The position numbers and the translations under genes are program-made. The notes below the pieces were generated by a model that worked only from the letters and a program-made list of their open reading frames with translations, made no database searches and was not told where the DNA came from. Shown here in pieces: positions 9,291 through 19,312 of a stretch of DNA of 64,000 nt (the stretch's first letter is position 1; every line of letters begins with the position of its first letter). The stretch spans positions 20,374 through 84,373 of the forward strand of contig NZ_CBRF02000019.1 of NCBI RefSeq assembly GCF_000470315.2, given 5' to 3'. This stretch comes from Psychromonas sp. SP041 (lineage in GTDB: Bacteria > Pseudomonadota > Gammaproteobacteria > Enterobacterales > Psychromonadaceae).

Positions 9291-9838
9291 ACTTAAAACA
9301 CTTAAACGCTTTATTTACACAGCTTGAAGCGCTTAGTTTGCGTTGTCGGGAGTGGGATAATAAAGTCACTTTATCAGAAAATAAATCATTTCGTTTTGAA
9401 GTACATTTATTTAATGCGAGTAGCTTAACCCTGTCTGGTTACTGCCAACAAATCCATACCACCTTTGAACATTTAAAACACGTTATTACCAAAGACATGG
9501 GTAATACCATCATCAATTATGAATGCGAAAAGTTTATCAATCAATTTTCAGCTTTATTGAATATTGTGAATCAGTTGGATGCAGGAAAAGCGGAAGGTTT
9601 ATATAAACGCTATTCCACACAGCAAGAAAAAGTATACCAACAGTTACAACGCCAGTATCAATATGAAAAAAGGTTGTTAGCCATGATAGATGAAGAAAAT
9701 ACCCTTTATCGAGATGCGACTAGTGCACATAAAGAAATACATAAAACCAGAGTCGGCGTACTCAAAGAACGTTATCAAAAATGTAATGAGTTCACACAAT
9801 CATTAGAATTTAAGATGGAAGCATTAGACAATGATTAA
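9275..9838 (+). CDS. priC: Primosomal replication protein N'' (PriC)
   Basis: A 187-residue, helix-rich basic protein. PriC recognises stalled forks and loads DnaB through the PriA-independent restart pathway. The C-terminal part has a family-like YQYEKRLLAMI segment. The gene sits next to ybaM as in enteric bacteria, overlaps the end of yfcA by 16 bases and overlaps ybaM by eight bases. The family is poorly conserved, so context strengthens the assignment. Confidence 0.85.
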   Translation: MVQSIDLKHLNALFTQLEALSLRCREWDNKVTLSENKSFRFEVHLFNASSLTLSGYCQQIHTTFEHLKHVITKDMGNTIINYECEKFINQFSALLNIVNQLDAGKAEGLYKRYSTQQEKVYQQLQRQYQYEKRLLAMIDEENTLYRDATSAHKEIHKTRVGVLKERYQKCNEFTQSLEFKMEALDND

Positions 9839-10001
9839 CCGTAAAAATGAACAAAGTACCAGTCTAGAAACTGCACCAGAAGAAATAAAACTAGCAGTCG
9901 ATTTAATACAACTGTTAGAAGAAAATGAACTTGAATTAGAAACAACGATTCAAGCGTTAGAAATTGTATTAGCAGACTTTAAAAATAAGCGAAAGAAATA
10001 A
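9831..10001 (+). CDS. ybaM: Small conserved protein YbaM (DUF2496)
   Basis: A 56-residue protein starting at the ATG that overlaps the priC stop. After a short hydrophilic lead it contains LETAPEEIKLAVDLIQLLEE, which strongly resembles E. coli YbaM (SLENAPDDVKLAVDLI), and it ends in a basic tail (KNKRKK). In enteric bacteria ybaM also lies directly after priC. YbaM homologues have been renamed RsmS in Pectobacterium, where they affect virulence regulation; the molecular role is not known to me. Confidence 0.85.
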   Translation: MINRKNEQSTSLETAPEEIKLAVDLIQLLEENELELETTIQALEIVLADFKNKRKK

Positions 10002-10076
10002 CCTATTCAGAATAAATGAAATGTTTAAAAGCGCATAAAAAAGTAAGTAATAAAAAATAGAAGTAGAAATAGAAGT

Positions 10077-10105
10077 AAAAAGGAGAACAATTGTTCTCCT
10101 TTTTT
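10077..10105. terminator. Bidirectional terminator between ybaM and cysS
   Basis: AAAAGGAGAAC / GTTCTCCTTTT stem with an AATT loop, flanked by an A-run and a T-run, between convergent genes. Confidence 0.9.
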
Positions 10106-10148
10106 GCAATCTTGTCCTTATTTATGACAAGGACTTAGTTGGTACTGG

Positions 10149-10175
10149 AAGCTATCTACTGTCTTTAGATAGCTT
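10149..10175. terminator. Hairpin just downstream of cysS
   Basis: A 10-bp perfect stem (AAGCTATCTA / TAGATAGCTT) with a 7-base loop, 15 bases past the cysS stop. It lacks a T-run in the cysS direction, so it may protect the mRNA end while the stronger hairpin near 10090 terminates. Confidence 0.4.
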
Positions 10176-10189
10176 ATAATTTACAATGC

Positions 10190-11587
10190 TTAAACTTTAC
10201 GCCAAGTTGTGCCGTTAGCACCATCTTCAAGTACGACGTTTAAAGCGGCTAATTTATCACGAGCATCATCTGCACTCGCCCAATCTTTATTCGCTCTTGC
10301 TGTATTACGTTGAACGATTAACGCTTCTATTTCAGCTGCTTGGTCGTCTGAACCGCTATCACCTTGCAAGAAATGATCTGGATTTTGCGTTAATAAACCC
10401 AGTACGTTAGCAAACTTAACTAACATACTTGCTAACTGTATTGCTTTTTCTGCGTCATTTGATTTAACACGATTAAGCTCTTTAGCGAGGTCGAATAATA
10501 CGGCTAATGCTTCAGGCGTATTAAAGTCATCATCCATTGCTTTAACAAAACCTTGATAAAACTTACTTTCTTTAACGGTATCATCTGACGTTGTAATGTC
10601 AGTAACATCAACATCGCGTATTGCTGTGTATAGACGTTCTAGGCTTGCTCTAGCTTGCTTTAAATTATCTTCAGAGTAATTTAATTGGCTACGGTAATGA
10701 CCAGAGATTAAGAAATAACGCACTGATTCACTGTCATAAACATCTAATACATCTTTAATCGTAAAAAAGTTATTCAATGATTTAGACATTTTAACTTTAT
10801 CGACTTGTACCATACCTGAATGCATCCAAGTATTAACGTATTGGCCATGATGTGCACAACACGACTGTGCAATTTCATTTTCATGATGTGGGAAGCTCAA
10901 ATCCGAACCGCCACCGTGAATATCAAAGACTTCACCTAGATGTTTTTTGTTCATCGCTGAACATTCGATATGCCAACCTGGACGCCCTTCTCCCCATGGA
11001 GATGACCACGCAGGTTCACCAGGTTTAGCCATTTTCCATAAAACAAAATCAAGCGGGTCGTGTTTACTGTCTTCTACTTCAACACGAGAACCAGCCTGTA
11101 GCATCTCTAAATTTTGCCCACTTAATTGGCCATATTCAGGGAAAGATGAAACAGAGAAAAGTACATCACCAGAATCAGCAACATACGCATGATTTTTAGC
11201 AATCAACGCTTCTACCATTTCAATCACTTCAGGCATGTGGTCAGTCACACGAGGCTCAATATCGGGTCTGATCATATTTAATGCATCAAAATCAGCATGC
11301 ATTGCATCAGTAAATCGAGTTGTTAATTGGTCACACGTTTCACCGTTTTCATTGGCGCGTTTAATGATCTTGTCATCAACATCAGTGATATTACGAATAA
11401 AATTTAAATCGTAACCACTAAAACGCAAGTAGCGAGCAACAGTATCAAAAGCAACAAATGTACGGCCGTGACCTATATGACAATAATCGTAGATGGTAAC
11501 ACCACACACATACATTCCCACTTTGCCTTCAACAAGGGGTTTAAATTGTTCTTTACTACGAGTTAGTGTGTTATATATTTTTAACAT
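10190..11587 (-). CDS. cysS: Cysteinyl-tRNA synthetase
   Basis: A 465-residue class I synthetase that charges tRNA-Cys. The HIGH motif (CHIGHGR) and the KMSKS loop (VKMSKSLNN) are both present. The zinc ligands of the family are visible as the Cys in YVCGVT, the Cys in HIECSAMN, and the His and Glu in PHHENE. The gene is divergent from ppiB-lpxH, the arrangement common in gammaproteobacteria. Confidence 0.97.
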   Translation of the reverse strand: MLKIYNTLTRSKEQFKPLVEGKVGMYVCGVTIYDYCHIGHGRTFVAFDTVARYLRFSGYDLNFIRNITDVDDKIIKRANENGETCDQLTTRFTDAMHADFDALNMIRPDIEPRVTDHMPEVIEMVEALIAKNHAYVADSGDVLFSVSSFPEYGQLSGQNLEMLQAGSRVEVEDSKHDPLDFVLWKMAKPGEPAWSSPWGEGRPGWHIECSAMNKKHLGEVFDIHGGGSDLSFPHHENEIAQSCCAHHGQYVNTWMHSGMVQVDKVKMSKSLNNFFTIKDVLDVYDSESVRYFLISGHYRSQLNYSEDNLKQARASLERLYTAIRDVDVTDITTSDDTVKESKFYQGFVKAMDDDFNTPEALAVLFDLAKELNRVKSNDAEKAIQLASMLVKFANVLGLLTQNPDHFLQGDSGSDDQAAEIEALIVQRNTARANKDWASADDARDKLAALNVVLEDGANGTTWRKV

Positions 11588-11874
11588 TTTCCATCCAATG
11601 CGATTACTGTAAAAAGGCTTATTCTAACCTGCTAAAGTGACAAATTCACCCTTTGTATTTAATGAATTAACAGGTTATATCGAAGGCAGTCATTAACTGC
11701 TCAAGTATTATGCTACAAAATAGATATTAACCCAGTATCAAACAAAAAAGAGAGTTCTTTTTCTTTAAAAATCATCACTAACGAGTAATCGATTTGGATA
11801 CGTGGCATTGAGCCTCTTTTTAATTTCATTGCTATTAAGGTACAATAAGGCTCTTTTTAGGATAGGATTTTATA

Positions 11875-12369
11875 ATGATTACTTTACACACAAACTTTGG
11901 CGACATCACATTAGAAATGAATGAAGAAAAAGCACCGAAAACGGTTGCTAACTTCATTAAATATGCAACAAGTGGTCATTACGACAATACCATTTTTCAT
12001 CGTGTTATCGATGGTTTTATGGTTCAAGGTGGCGGTTTCGCACCGGGTATGGAAGAAAAAGATAGCCAAAAACCAATTAAAAATGAAGCAAACAACGGTT
12101 TATCAAACGTTAAATATTCTGTCGCAATGGCTCGTACGATGGAACCACATTCAGCGTCAGCTCAGTTCTTCATCAATGTTGGTGATAATAAATTCTTAGA
12201 CTTTAAATCAGAAACAACTGATGGTTGGGGATACTGTGTATTCGCTAAAGTAACCGCAGGTGAAGATGTAGTCGATAAAATCAAAGGTGTTGCAACAGGT
12301 AACGCACATTACGTACATCAAGATGTGCCACTAGATGATGTTGTTATCACTAGCGTTACAGTAGCGTAG
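11875..12369 (+). CDS. ppiB: Cytoplasmic peptidyl-prolyl cis-trans isomerase B (cyclophilin)
   Basis: A 164-residue cyclophilin without a signal peptide. The catalytic and binding-site core is visible as [13 protein letters not shown] and [10 protein letters not shown], with a Trp in [13 protein letters not shown]. It catalyses proline isomerisation during folding. It starts the ppiB-lpxH pair; lpxH follows after five bases. Confidence 0.95.
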   Translation: MITLHTNFGDITLEMNEEKAPKTVANFIKYATSGHYDNTIFHRVIDGFMVQGGGFAPGMEEKDSQKPIKNEANNGLSNVKYSVAMARTMEPHSASAQFFINVGDNKFLDFKSETTDGWGYCVFAKVTAGEDVVDKIKGVATGNAHYVHQDVPLDDVVITSVTVA

Positions 12370-12374
12370 TTATT

Positions 12375-13115
12375 ATGCGCACTTTATTCATTGCAGATTT
12401 ACATCTCAGCGAGAATCACCGTCATATCACGGATGCGCTTTTTGCTTTTCTTGAAAAAGAAGCAACTAATGCAGAAACGCTTTATATTTTAGGCGACATG
12501 TTTGAAGTATGGATTGGAGACGATGAACACACACCTTTAATGGATGAAGTGGCGCAAAAGCTAACCAGTTTTGCTAAAAAGAATAATGCTAAAATATTTT
12601 ATATACACGGAAACCGTGATTTTATGATCGGTAAACGTTATGCAAAACAAGCTTCAATGACCTTGTTACCTGAACACACTGAAATAGATTTATACGGTAT
12701 AAAAACATTAATCATGCACGGCGATACACTTTGTTTATTTGATAAAAATTATCAACGTATGCGCAAAGTCATTCATAATCCAATATTGCAATTCATATTT
12801 AACTGCTTGCCGTTAAAATTGCGTAAACGTATTGGATGGAAAATCCGCACGGCGAGCCAATCTAAAAAAGTGTATAAAAATACTAATATGATGGGCGTCA
12901 CTGAACAAGAAGTCATTCGCTTAATGGAACATCATAAAGTACAACGTTTAATACACGGTCATACTCATCAAGCTTTTATTCATGACTTTACGGTTAATGA
13001 GCAAGCAGGACAAAGGTTTGATGTAGGGGATTGGTATACAAACTTGAGTTTTGTTGATGCTAACCCTGAGGGTGTTGAGTTAGTGATTTTACCGATAGAT
13101 TATTACCAGCAGTAA
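12375..13115 (+). CDS. lpxH: UDP-2,3-diacylglucosamine diphosphatase LpxH
   Basis: A 246-residue calcineurin-like phosphoesterase of the lipid A pathway, which hydrolyses UDP-2,3-diacylglucosamine to lipid X and UMP at the inner membrane. Metal-binding motifs in order: IADLHLS, LGDMFEVWIGDD, HGNRDFMIG, MHGDTLCLFD and HGHTHQ. The length matches the family. Confidence 0.96.
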   Translation: MRTLFIADLHLSENHRHITDALFAFLEKEATNAETLYILGDMFEVWIGDDEHTPLMDEVAQKLTSFAKKNNAKIFYIHGNRDFMIGKRYAKQASMTLLPEHTEIDLYGIKTLIMHGDTLCLFDKNYQRMRKVIHNPILQFIFNCLPLKLRKRIGWKIRTASQSKKVYKNTNMMGVTEQEVIRLMEHHKVQRLIHGHTHQAFIHDFTVNEQAGQRFDVGDWYTNLSFVDANPEGVELVILPIDYYQQ

Positions 13116-13137
13116 CACAGGGTTATTTACAGTCAGC

Positions 13138-13177
13138 AAACGAGTTAATTTATTAAACAATATAAATTAACTCGTTT
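13138..13177 (+). terminator. Rho-independent terminator after lpxH
   Basis: A 15-bp stem (AAACGAGTTAATTTA / TAAATTAACTCGTTT) with a short loop, followed by more T residues. It separates lpxH from the convergent fadD. Confidence 0.9.
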
Positions 13178-13189
13178 TTCTATTTTTAA

Positions 13190-13266
13190 TTCTTAGTTCT
13201 TATTTCTTATTTCTTATTTCTTAATTCTTATTTCTTATTTCTTAATTCTTAATTCTTAATTCTTAG
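13190..13266. repeat. Heptanucleotide tandem array, 11 copies of TTCTTAN
   Basis: Eleven uninterrupted 7-base units TTCTTAN, where N reads G,T,T,T,A,T,T,A,A,A,G. All variation is confined to the seventh base. The array lies between the lpxH terminator and the end of fadD. Confidence 0.95.
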
Positions 13267-13300
13267 TTATGGATAAATCCTATTCACTTTATAAATACTC

Positions 13301-14962
13301 TTACCTTTCTTTTAATAAACGTCGTAATACTTTTCCGACATTATTTTTAGGCAACTCGGTCACAATTTCTATTTGTTTAGGCTGTTTATAGCGCGTCAAA
13401 TACTTTGCGCAATGGGTTTTAATGTTTCCAACGGTAACCTTATGATCGTTTAATACAACAAACAATTTAACTCTTTCCCCCGTTGCTTCATCTTCAATCC
13501 CAATAACAGCAGCTTCAAGTACACCGTCCAATTGAACCACTATATCTTCAATTTCATTAGGATAAACATTAAAACCAGAGACTAATATCATGTCTTTTTT
13601 ACGATCGACCAAATACAGAAGTCCCTCTTCATTAAACAATCCTATGTCACCACTTTTAAACCAACCATCATTAAAGGCTTCTGCAGTTTCAGTTGGGCTA
13701 TTCCAATAACTGACCATGACTTGCGGGCCTTTAATTTCGATTTCGCCGACACAATTAACGGTATCGACAATCTCATTTTTATCATTGATTAAGCGCAAAT
13801 CAGTTCCTGGCATAGGCAGTCCGATAGAACCATCATGTACATCAACATTATAAGCATTAACACTGACCATCGGTGCACATTCAGTTAATCCATATCCTTC
13901 AATAACCGTACTTCCTGTCACTTCTTTCCATTGTTTAGCAACCTTGGTTTGCGTTGCCATCCCACCCGCTAACGTGATTTTTAAATGAGAAAAATCAACG
14001 GTATTTATTTTAGGGTGATTTAATAATGCATTAAACAATGTATTAAGCGCAGTAAAGTAAGTAAATCTATATTTACTTAAGGTTTTAATGAAGGTATCTA
14101 AGTCGCGTGGGTTGGTAATGAGTAAGTTGGTAGCCCCTCTTTTAATAAAGAACAAGCAATTTACAGTTAACGCAAAAGCATGGTAAAGAGGTAAGGCAGT
14201 AACAATCATTTCTGTTTCTTGTTCAATCGTTAACCCAAAGACTGCATCTGCTTGTGCAAGGCTTGCCGCCATATTTCGATGAGACATAACAGCTCCTTTA
14301 GATAACCCCGTTGTCCCTCCGGTATATTGTATAAATGCGATATCGTCTAAGTTAATAACAGGACGAATATATTGACCTTTTGCGCCCTCTTTTAACGCAT
14401 TTCGATAACTTTTCGCACTTGGTAATTTAAATTTAGGCACCATTTTTTTGACATAAGCGACAATAAAGTTAACTAATTTACGCTTCATCAGTGGTAATGC
14501 GTCACCAATTTTAGTTAAGACTACATGCTCAATGTCAGTCTCTTTAACAATGCTTTCTAATGTCTGTGCATAATTAGAAACGATAAATATTGCTTTAGCT
14601 CCGGAATCGTTAAGTTGGTGTTTTAATTCTGAAGCGGTGTATAAAGGGTTAACATTAACAGCAACTAGGCCTGACCTTAATATACCTAATAAAATAATAG
14701 GGTATTGTAAGAGGTTAGGCATCATTACCGCAACGCGGTCGCCCTTTGATAATTGAGAGGTTTGTTGTAGATAAGTGGCTATATCACGCGATTGTGACTC
14801 TAGCTCTCTGTAGGTTAACGTTTCATCCATGTTGATAAAAGCAATGTGATCTGCATATTCATCGAATGAATGTTCAAACATATCAACTAAGTTGATTAGT
14901 GTTTTTTCATTAATATCGCTGCTAATACCAGGTGGATATTTATCTAACCAAGGTTTAAACAT
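13301..14962 (-). CDS. fadD: Long-chain fatty acid-CoA ligase, FadD-like
   Basis: An AMP-forming acyl-CoA synthetase that activates imported fatty acids for beta-oxidation or lipid synthesis. The P-loop motif (QYTGGTTGLSKGA), the EGYGLTEC motif and the C-terminal hinge and lysine region (GWFKSGDIG, DRKKDMI) are intact. I place the start at the ATG at 14962, which has AGGAG six bases upstream; a TTG at 14968 would leave no spacer. The protein is then 553 residues. It lies downstream of prc on the same strand but a terminator separates them. Confidence 0.88.
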   Translation of the reverse strand: MFKPWLDKYPPGISSDINEKTLINLVDMFEHSFDEYADHIAFINMDETLTYRELESQSRDIATYLQQTSQLSKGDRVAVMMPNLLQYPIILLGILRSGLVAVNVNPLYTASELKHQLNDSGAKAIFIVSNYAQTLESIVKETDIEHVVLTKIGDALPLMKRKLVNFIVAYVKKMVPKFKLPSAKSYRNALKEGAKGQYIRPVINLDDIAFIQYTGGTTGLSKGAVMSHRNMAASLAQADAVFGLTIEQETEMIVTALPLYHAFALTVNCLFFIKRGATNLLITNPRDLDTFIKTLSKYRFTYFTALNTLFNALLNHPKINTVDFSHLKITLAGGMATQTKVAKQWKEVTGSTVIEGYGLTECAPMVSVNAYNVDVHDGSIGLPMPGTDLRLINDKNEIVDTVNCVGEIEIKGPQVMVSYWNSPTETAEAFNDGWFKSGDIGLFNEEGLLYLVDRKKDMILVSGFNVYPNEIEDIVVQLDGVLEAAVIGIEDEATGERVKLFVVLNDHKVTVGNIKTHCAKYLTRYKQPKQIEIVTELPKNNVGKVLRRLLKER

Positions 14963-14982
14963 AATCAACTCCTACTAAAATA

Positions 14983-15013
14983 AAAAAACCGACTATAGAA
15001 GTCGGTTTTTATT
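14983..15013 (-). terminator. Rho-independent terminator after prc
   Basis: AAAAACCGAC / GTCGGTTTTT stem with a 7-base loop followed by a T-rich run on the minus strand, between prc and fadD. Confidence 0.88.
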
Positions 15014-15031
15014 TTAATACCGAACAATTAT

Positions 15032-17026
15032 CTATAGGTTGGCATAATCCAAAGTGATGTGGCCAGCTTCAATTAAAAATGCATCAACAGGTTCAAAATC
15101 ATCTGGTATATCATCTAATGATTTAACTTCTTTTAAACCTGCACGTTTAAGACGTTCATTCGTGCGTTTTAGGTTATCGACTTCATTTGCTTCTCGCTCA
15201 GAAACGCGATCCTTTTCAACTAATGAAATACTCGTTTTATCTTTTTCAAGTTTATATTCATTAATGTCATCGGCTAAATAACCAAATTCAATTTCATCTT
15301 TAATACGTGTCTTATGATCTAATGTTAGCTCTTTTATTTGTTCTTGCAGATCATCAACTTTATTATATTTTGCTGATTTAACATTATCCCACGGTAACGC
15401 ATTCTTCGCTAAACTTTCGCCTGTATCTTTAGGGTCGATCGCAGTTGGGAAAGCAATATCAGGAATCACACCTTTATTTTGTGTGCTTCCACCATTAATT
15501 CGGTAAAATTTTGCAATTGTATATTGCACTGAACCGACAGCATCTTGATTAGTATCATAATAACGTGCAATACGTCGATGTTGTTGAACCGTCCCTTTAC
15601 CGTAACTTTGCTCACCAATAATAATCGCTCGACCATAATCTTGTAATGCAGCAGCAAAGATTTCTGATGCAGAAGCACTATTACGATTAATTAATATGGT
15701 TAAAGGACCGTCATAAGAGATAGATTCGTTATCATCTACTTGCACAGAGATTTCTTGACGACTATCTCTCACTTGCACAACAGGGCCTGTTTTTATAAAT
15801 AATCCTGTTAACAATGTTGCTTCGCTTAATGCACCGCCACCATTGTTTCGTAAATCAATAACAATACCTTTAACATCTTTTTTAGCTAATGCAGCTAACT
15901 CACGGTCAACATCTTCACTAAGCTTAATGTAAAAGCTTGGAATAGTGATAACGCCAATATTTTTACCATCAATTACTTCTACTGATGATTTAGCTTCTCT
16001 GTCTTCAAGGTGAATTTCTTCACGCACAATATTAATGACTTTATTAACATCGCCAGCTTTACCCGATAGAATTTGTAACTGAACCGTTGTGCCTTTCGGG
16101 CCTTTGATTAATTCAACGATATCGTCTAAACGCCATCCAACAACATCAATAATTTTCTCGCCTTTTTGGCCGACACCGATTATTTTGTCATCTTTTAACA
16201 ATAGTTTAGATTTATCTGCAGGGCCGCCAGGGACAAGACTGCGAACAACAGTGTAATCATCTTCAAGTTGTAAAACGGCACCAATCCCTTCTAAAGAAAG
16301 ATTCATTTCCATTTTAAAACGTTCAGCATTACGAGGCGATAAGTAACTTGTATGCGGTTCAATGGTGTATGCATAAGCATTCATGAAAGTTTGAAAAACA
16401 TCTTCACTTTCAGTCTGCGTTAAATGCTTCAGAGCATAATTATAACGTTTAGTTAGTAACGTTTTAATTTCAGGCCACTTTTTATCAGATAACTTTAATG
16501 TCAGGGCATCCGATTTAACGCGAGCTTGCCAAAGCATATCTAACTCTGTTTTATCTTTAGCCCAAGCTGCATCACTTCGATCGTATTGATACTCTTCTTC
16601 TGTATCGAACTTAATTTCATTGTCTAATAAAGATAATGCATAAGTAAAACGTTCAAATCGACGTGTTAAGTTAAGTTGATAAATTGCGTAGATTGAATCT
16701 AATTGACCAAACTTCAAATTATCATCAAAAGTGAATTGATATGCTTTCATATCATCAATATCACTTTGCATGAAAATTTGTTTATTAAAGTCTAATTGTT
16801 CAATATAACGTTCAAATACCTTGGCAGATAATTCGTCGTCTAAAGGAATATATTTGTAATGAGAGCGACTGAATAAGTCGCTCACTCTTTTCGCCACTTT
16901 TGCATGTTGAGATTCTTGCTTCAACTGTGGAATATCTTTTAAAGAGACACTATCGGTGGCGGAAAATGTCGCCCCCACAAAACATAACTGAGAGAGAATT
17001 AATGCATGACGAAAGAGTTTTTTCAT
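15032..17026 (-). CDS. prc: Tail-specific (C-terminal processing) periplasmic protease Prc
   Basis: A 664-residue S41 protease with an N-terminal signal peptide (about 1-23), a PDZ domain at about 240-325 and a catalytic Ser-Lys dyad at Ser452 (NSASASE) and Lys477 (YGKGTV), the same numbers as the E. coli precursor. Prc trims the C-terminus of FtsI and degrades MepS and misfolded periplasmic proteins. It starts about 12 bases after proQ, the conserved proQ-prc arrangement. Confidence 0.95.
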   Translation of the reverse strand: MKKLFRHALILSQLCFVGATFSATDSVSLKDIPQLKQESQHAKVAKRVSDLFSRSHYKYIPLDDELSAKVFERYIEQLDFNKQIFMQSDIDDMKAYQFTFDDNLKFGQLDSIYAIYQLNLTRRFERFTYALSLLDNEIKFDTEEEYQYDRSDAAWAKDKTELDMLWQARVKSDALTLKLSDKKWPEIKTLLTKRYNYALKHLTQTESEDVFQTFMNAYAYTIEPHTSYLSPRNAERFKMEMNLSLEGIGAVLQLEDDYTVVRSLVPGGPADKSKLLLKDDKIIGVGQKGEKIIDVVGWRLDDIVELIKGPKGTTVQLQILSGKAGDVNKVINIVREEIHLEDREAKSSVEVIDGKNIGVITIPSFYIKLSEDVDRELAALAKKDVKGIVIDLRNNGGGALSEATLLTGLFIKTGPVVQVRDSRQEISVQVDDNESISYDGPLTILINRNSASASEIFAAALQDYGRAIIIGEQSYGKGTVQQHRRIARYYDTNQDAVGSVQYTIAKFYRINGGSTQNKGVIPDIAFPTAIDPKDTGESLAKNALPWDNVKSAKYNKVDDLQEQIKELTLDHKTRIKDEIEFGYLADDINEYKLEKDKTSISLVEKDRVSEREANEVDNLKRTNERLKRAGLKEVKSLDDIPDDFEPVDAFLIEAGHITLDYANL

Positions 17027-17038
17027 TAAAAAGACCTT

Positions 17039-17668
17039 TTATACGATTAAATGCTTAGCTTTAACTTTCACAACCATTCCTGAGTCTAGTTGTACTTGTA
17101 CTTCTTCTTTTAAAATTTCTACTACGGTTGCAGAGACTGGAGTCTTACCTAAAAGAACTTTGACTGATTGTGCCACTTTTAGTTCATTATGGTTAGCTTC
17201 TTTATATTGGCTTAAATCAATCTCAGGCTTTTTAGCTGCTTTTTTAGGCGCATCTTTTTTACGACTTGGTACAGATACTTTCTTAGCAGCACGAGCAGGT
17301 GCTTTATTTGATTCTGTTTTTTTCTTATTAGCAAATGCTTTTTCTTTACTTTCTTTTAGTGACAATTGAGCGTGGTCAGCATGCTCTTGTGACACTTCAT
17401 CACCTTCTACACCGTCTAAGTCGATACGTTTAGTACCTGCTTTAACACAGTGAAGGTAGCGCCAGCTCATTGTGTATTGACGTAACGCGCCTCTAAGCTG
17501 TGTTTTGCTTACACGCGTTTCGTTTTCTAGACGAGCCGCTAATTCTTGGAACACACCAATTTTTAATGGTTTTGCAGACTCTGAACCAGCGATGAAACAA
17601 GCTGGGAACTGTTCTGTTAAGAAGGCAATGATTTGTTTGTTATTTGTAAACTTTTCTGTGATTTCCAT
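17039..17668 (-). CDS. proQ: RNA chaperone ProQ
   Basis: A 209-residue global small-RNA binding protein. The N-terminal FinO-like domain (residues about 1-115) has family segments such as [13 protein letters not shown] and [12 protein letters not shown] Lys/Ala-rich linker follows (about 115-150) and then a C-terminal Tudor-like domain ending KVKAKHLIV. It is encoded just upstream of prc and probably cotranscribed. Confidence 0.93.
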   Translation of the reverse strand: MEITEKFTNNKQIIAFLTEQFPACFIAGSESAKPLKIGVFQELAARLENETRVSKTQLRGALRQYTMSWRYLHCVKAGTKRIDLDGVEGDEVSQEHADHAQLSLKESKEKAFANKKKTESNKAPARAAKKVSVPSRKKDAPKKAAKKPEIDLSQYKEANHNELKVAQSVKVLLGKTPVSATVVEILKEEVQVQLDSGMVVKVKAKHLIV

Positions 17669-17935
17669 GTAAAACCTAATATTTAAAAACGATGTTGAAA
17701 GATATCCAGAGTAAATCTCTGATTATCATTAAGAAAATTACTCGGTAGTATAGTGTTGCGTTTATTAAATGTGAACCGAATTATTGTTATAGGAACCTAT
17801 TCCCGTCAATTTATTGATATTTATTATGAAAAGTTAAGGTTTATCAGCTTCTTCTACACCTTTTTTATAAAAACAAGTAATATATTTACATTAATTTTAC
17901 GATGTTACGACTTGATTATCATTAAAGAGAGACCG

Positions 17936-19279
17936 ATGAAACCAGAATTATTATCACCAGCAGGCACATTAAAGAACATGCGATACGCTTTTGCTTATGG
18001 AGCAGATGCAGTTTACGCAGGTCAACCTCGCTACTCTTTACGTGTTCGAAATAATGAATTTAATATCGAGAAGTTACAGATTGGCATTAATGAAGCGCAT
18101 GCTCAAGGTAAAAAATTATACGTTGTTTGCAATATACAGCCTCATAATTCTAAATTAAAAACATTTATTCGTGATATGAAGCCCGTTGTTGATTTAAAAC
18201 CAGATGCATTAATTATGTCCGATCCTGGTTTAATCATGATGGTGCGTGATGTTTTCCCTGATATGCCTATTCATTTGAGCGTACAAGCGAATGCAGTCAA
18301 TTGGGCCACCGTTAAATTTTGGTATCAACAAGGTATTGAGCGCGTTATTTTGTCTCGTGAACTATCACTAGATGAAATAGAAGATATTCGTTACCACTGT
18401 CCTGAGATTGAAATTGAAGTTTTTGTACATGGCGCATTATGTATGGCTTATTCTGGGCGTTGTTTATTATCTGGCTATATTAACAAACGCGATCCAAATC
18501 AAGGGACGTGTACTAATTCATGCCGTTGGAAATACGATGCGCATGAAGCCCAAGAAAATGAAACCGGTGATATTGTTGCTATTCAACCTGCTGAACCTAC
18601 TTTAGGTAGCGGACAAACAACAGACCAACTATTTTTGTTGCAAGAACAAGGTCGCCCTGGTGAATATATGCCTGCTTTTGAAGATGAGCATGGCACGTAT
18701 ATTATGAACTCGAAAGATTTACGGGCGATTCAACATGTAGAGCGCCTTTTAAAAATAGGGGTTCATTCATTAAAAATTGAAGGGCGTACCAAGAGCTTTT
18801 ATTATTGTGCACGAACAGCGCAGATTTATCGTAAAGCAATGGATGATGCAATCGCTGGCCACCCTTTTGATCCATCATTAATGAGTTCTTTAGAAAACTT
18901 GGCGCATCGTGGTTATACCGAAGGTTTCTTAAGTCGCCATACTCATGACCAGTATCAAAATTATGATGTTGGATATTCAGTAAGTGACACGCAGCAATTT
19001 GTAGGCGAAATAATGGGCCGTAATGCTCAAGGACTTGCTGAAGTTAACGTTAAAAACAAATTTTTAGTGGGTGACAAACTAGAATTAATGACACCACAAG
19101 GTAATATCAACTTTAAACTTGAAGAGCTACATAACCGAAAAGGCGAATTAGTCGATGTTGCGCCAGGCTCTGGCCATACTTTATATATACCCGTACCAAA
19201 AGAAATTGATTTGAACCACGGCTTACTAATGCGTAACCTTGCTCAAGGTAATGACACCCGCAATCCGCACTCTAAATAA
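17936..19279 (+). CDS. trhP: tRNA 5-hydroxyuridine modification protein TrhP (U32 peptidase family, YegQ)
   Basis: A 447-residue U32-family protein needed for hydroxylation of wobble U34 in tRNAs that carry cmo5U. The N-terminus (MKPELLSPAGTLKNM) and the Fe-S cysteine region (HGALCMAYSGRC, GTCTNSCRW) are typical. The frame is open upstream to 17753 but that stretch is AT-rich and unlike the family. The ATG at 17936 has AAAGAGAGA upstream. The ferredoxin gene yfhL follows at once, and both are required for this modification in E. coli. Confidence 0.9.
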   Translation: MKPELLSPAGTLKNMRYAFAYGADAVYAGQPRYSLRVRNNEFNIEKLQIGINEAHAQGKKLYVVCNIQPHNSKLKTFIRDMKPVVDLKPDALIMSDPGLIMMVRDVFPDMPIHLSVQANAVNWATVKFWYQQGIERVILSRELSLDEIEDIRYHCPEIEIEVFVHGALCMAYSGRCLLSGYINKRDPNQGTCTNSCRWKYDAHEAQENETGDIVAIQPAEPTLGSGQTTDQLFLLQEQGRPGEYMPAFEDEHGTYIMNSKDLRAIQHVERLLKIGVHSLKIEGRTKSFYYCARTAQIYRKAMDDAIAGHPFDPSLMSSLENLAHRGYTEGFLSRHTHDQYQNYDVGYSVSDTQQFVGEIMGRNAQGLAEVNVKNKFLVGDKLELMTPQGNINFKLEELHNRKGELVDVAPGSGHTLYIPVPKEIDLNHGLLMRNLAQGNDTRNPHSK

Positions 19280-19312
19280 GATGGCTTAGTTATAAAATGG
19301 TACTACTATAAA

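Noticed and set aside
13190..13266. Heptamer array as a CRISPR or phase-variable promoter
   Set aside because: Units are only 7 bases with no spacers, and the array lies between the 3' ends of convergent genes.
17753..17935. 61-codon N-terminal extension of trhP
   Set aside because: AT-rich, hydrophobic and unlike the family; the ATG at 17936 has a ribosome site and gives the standard N-terminus.
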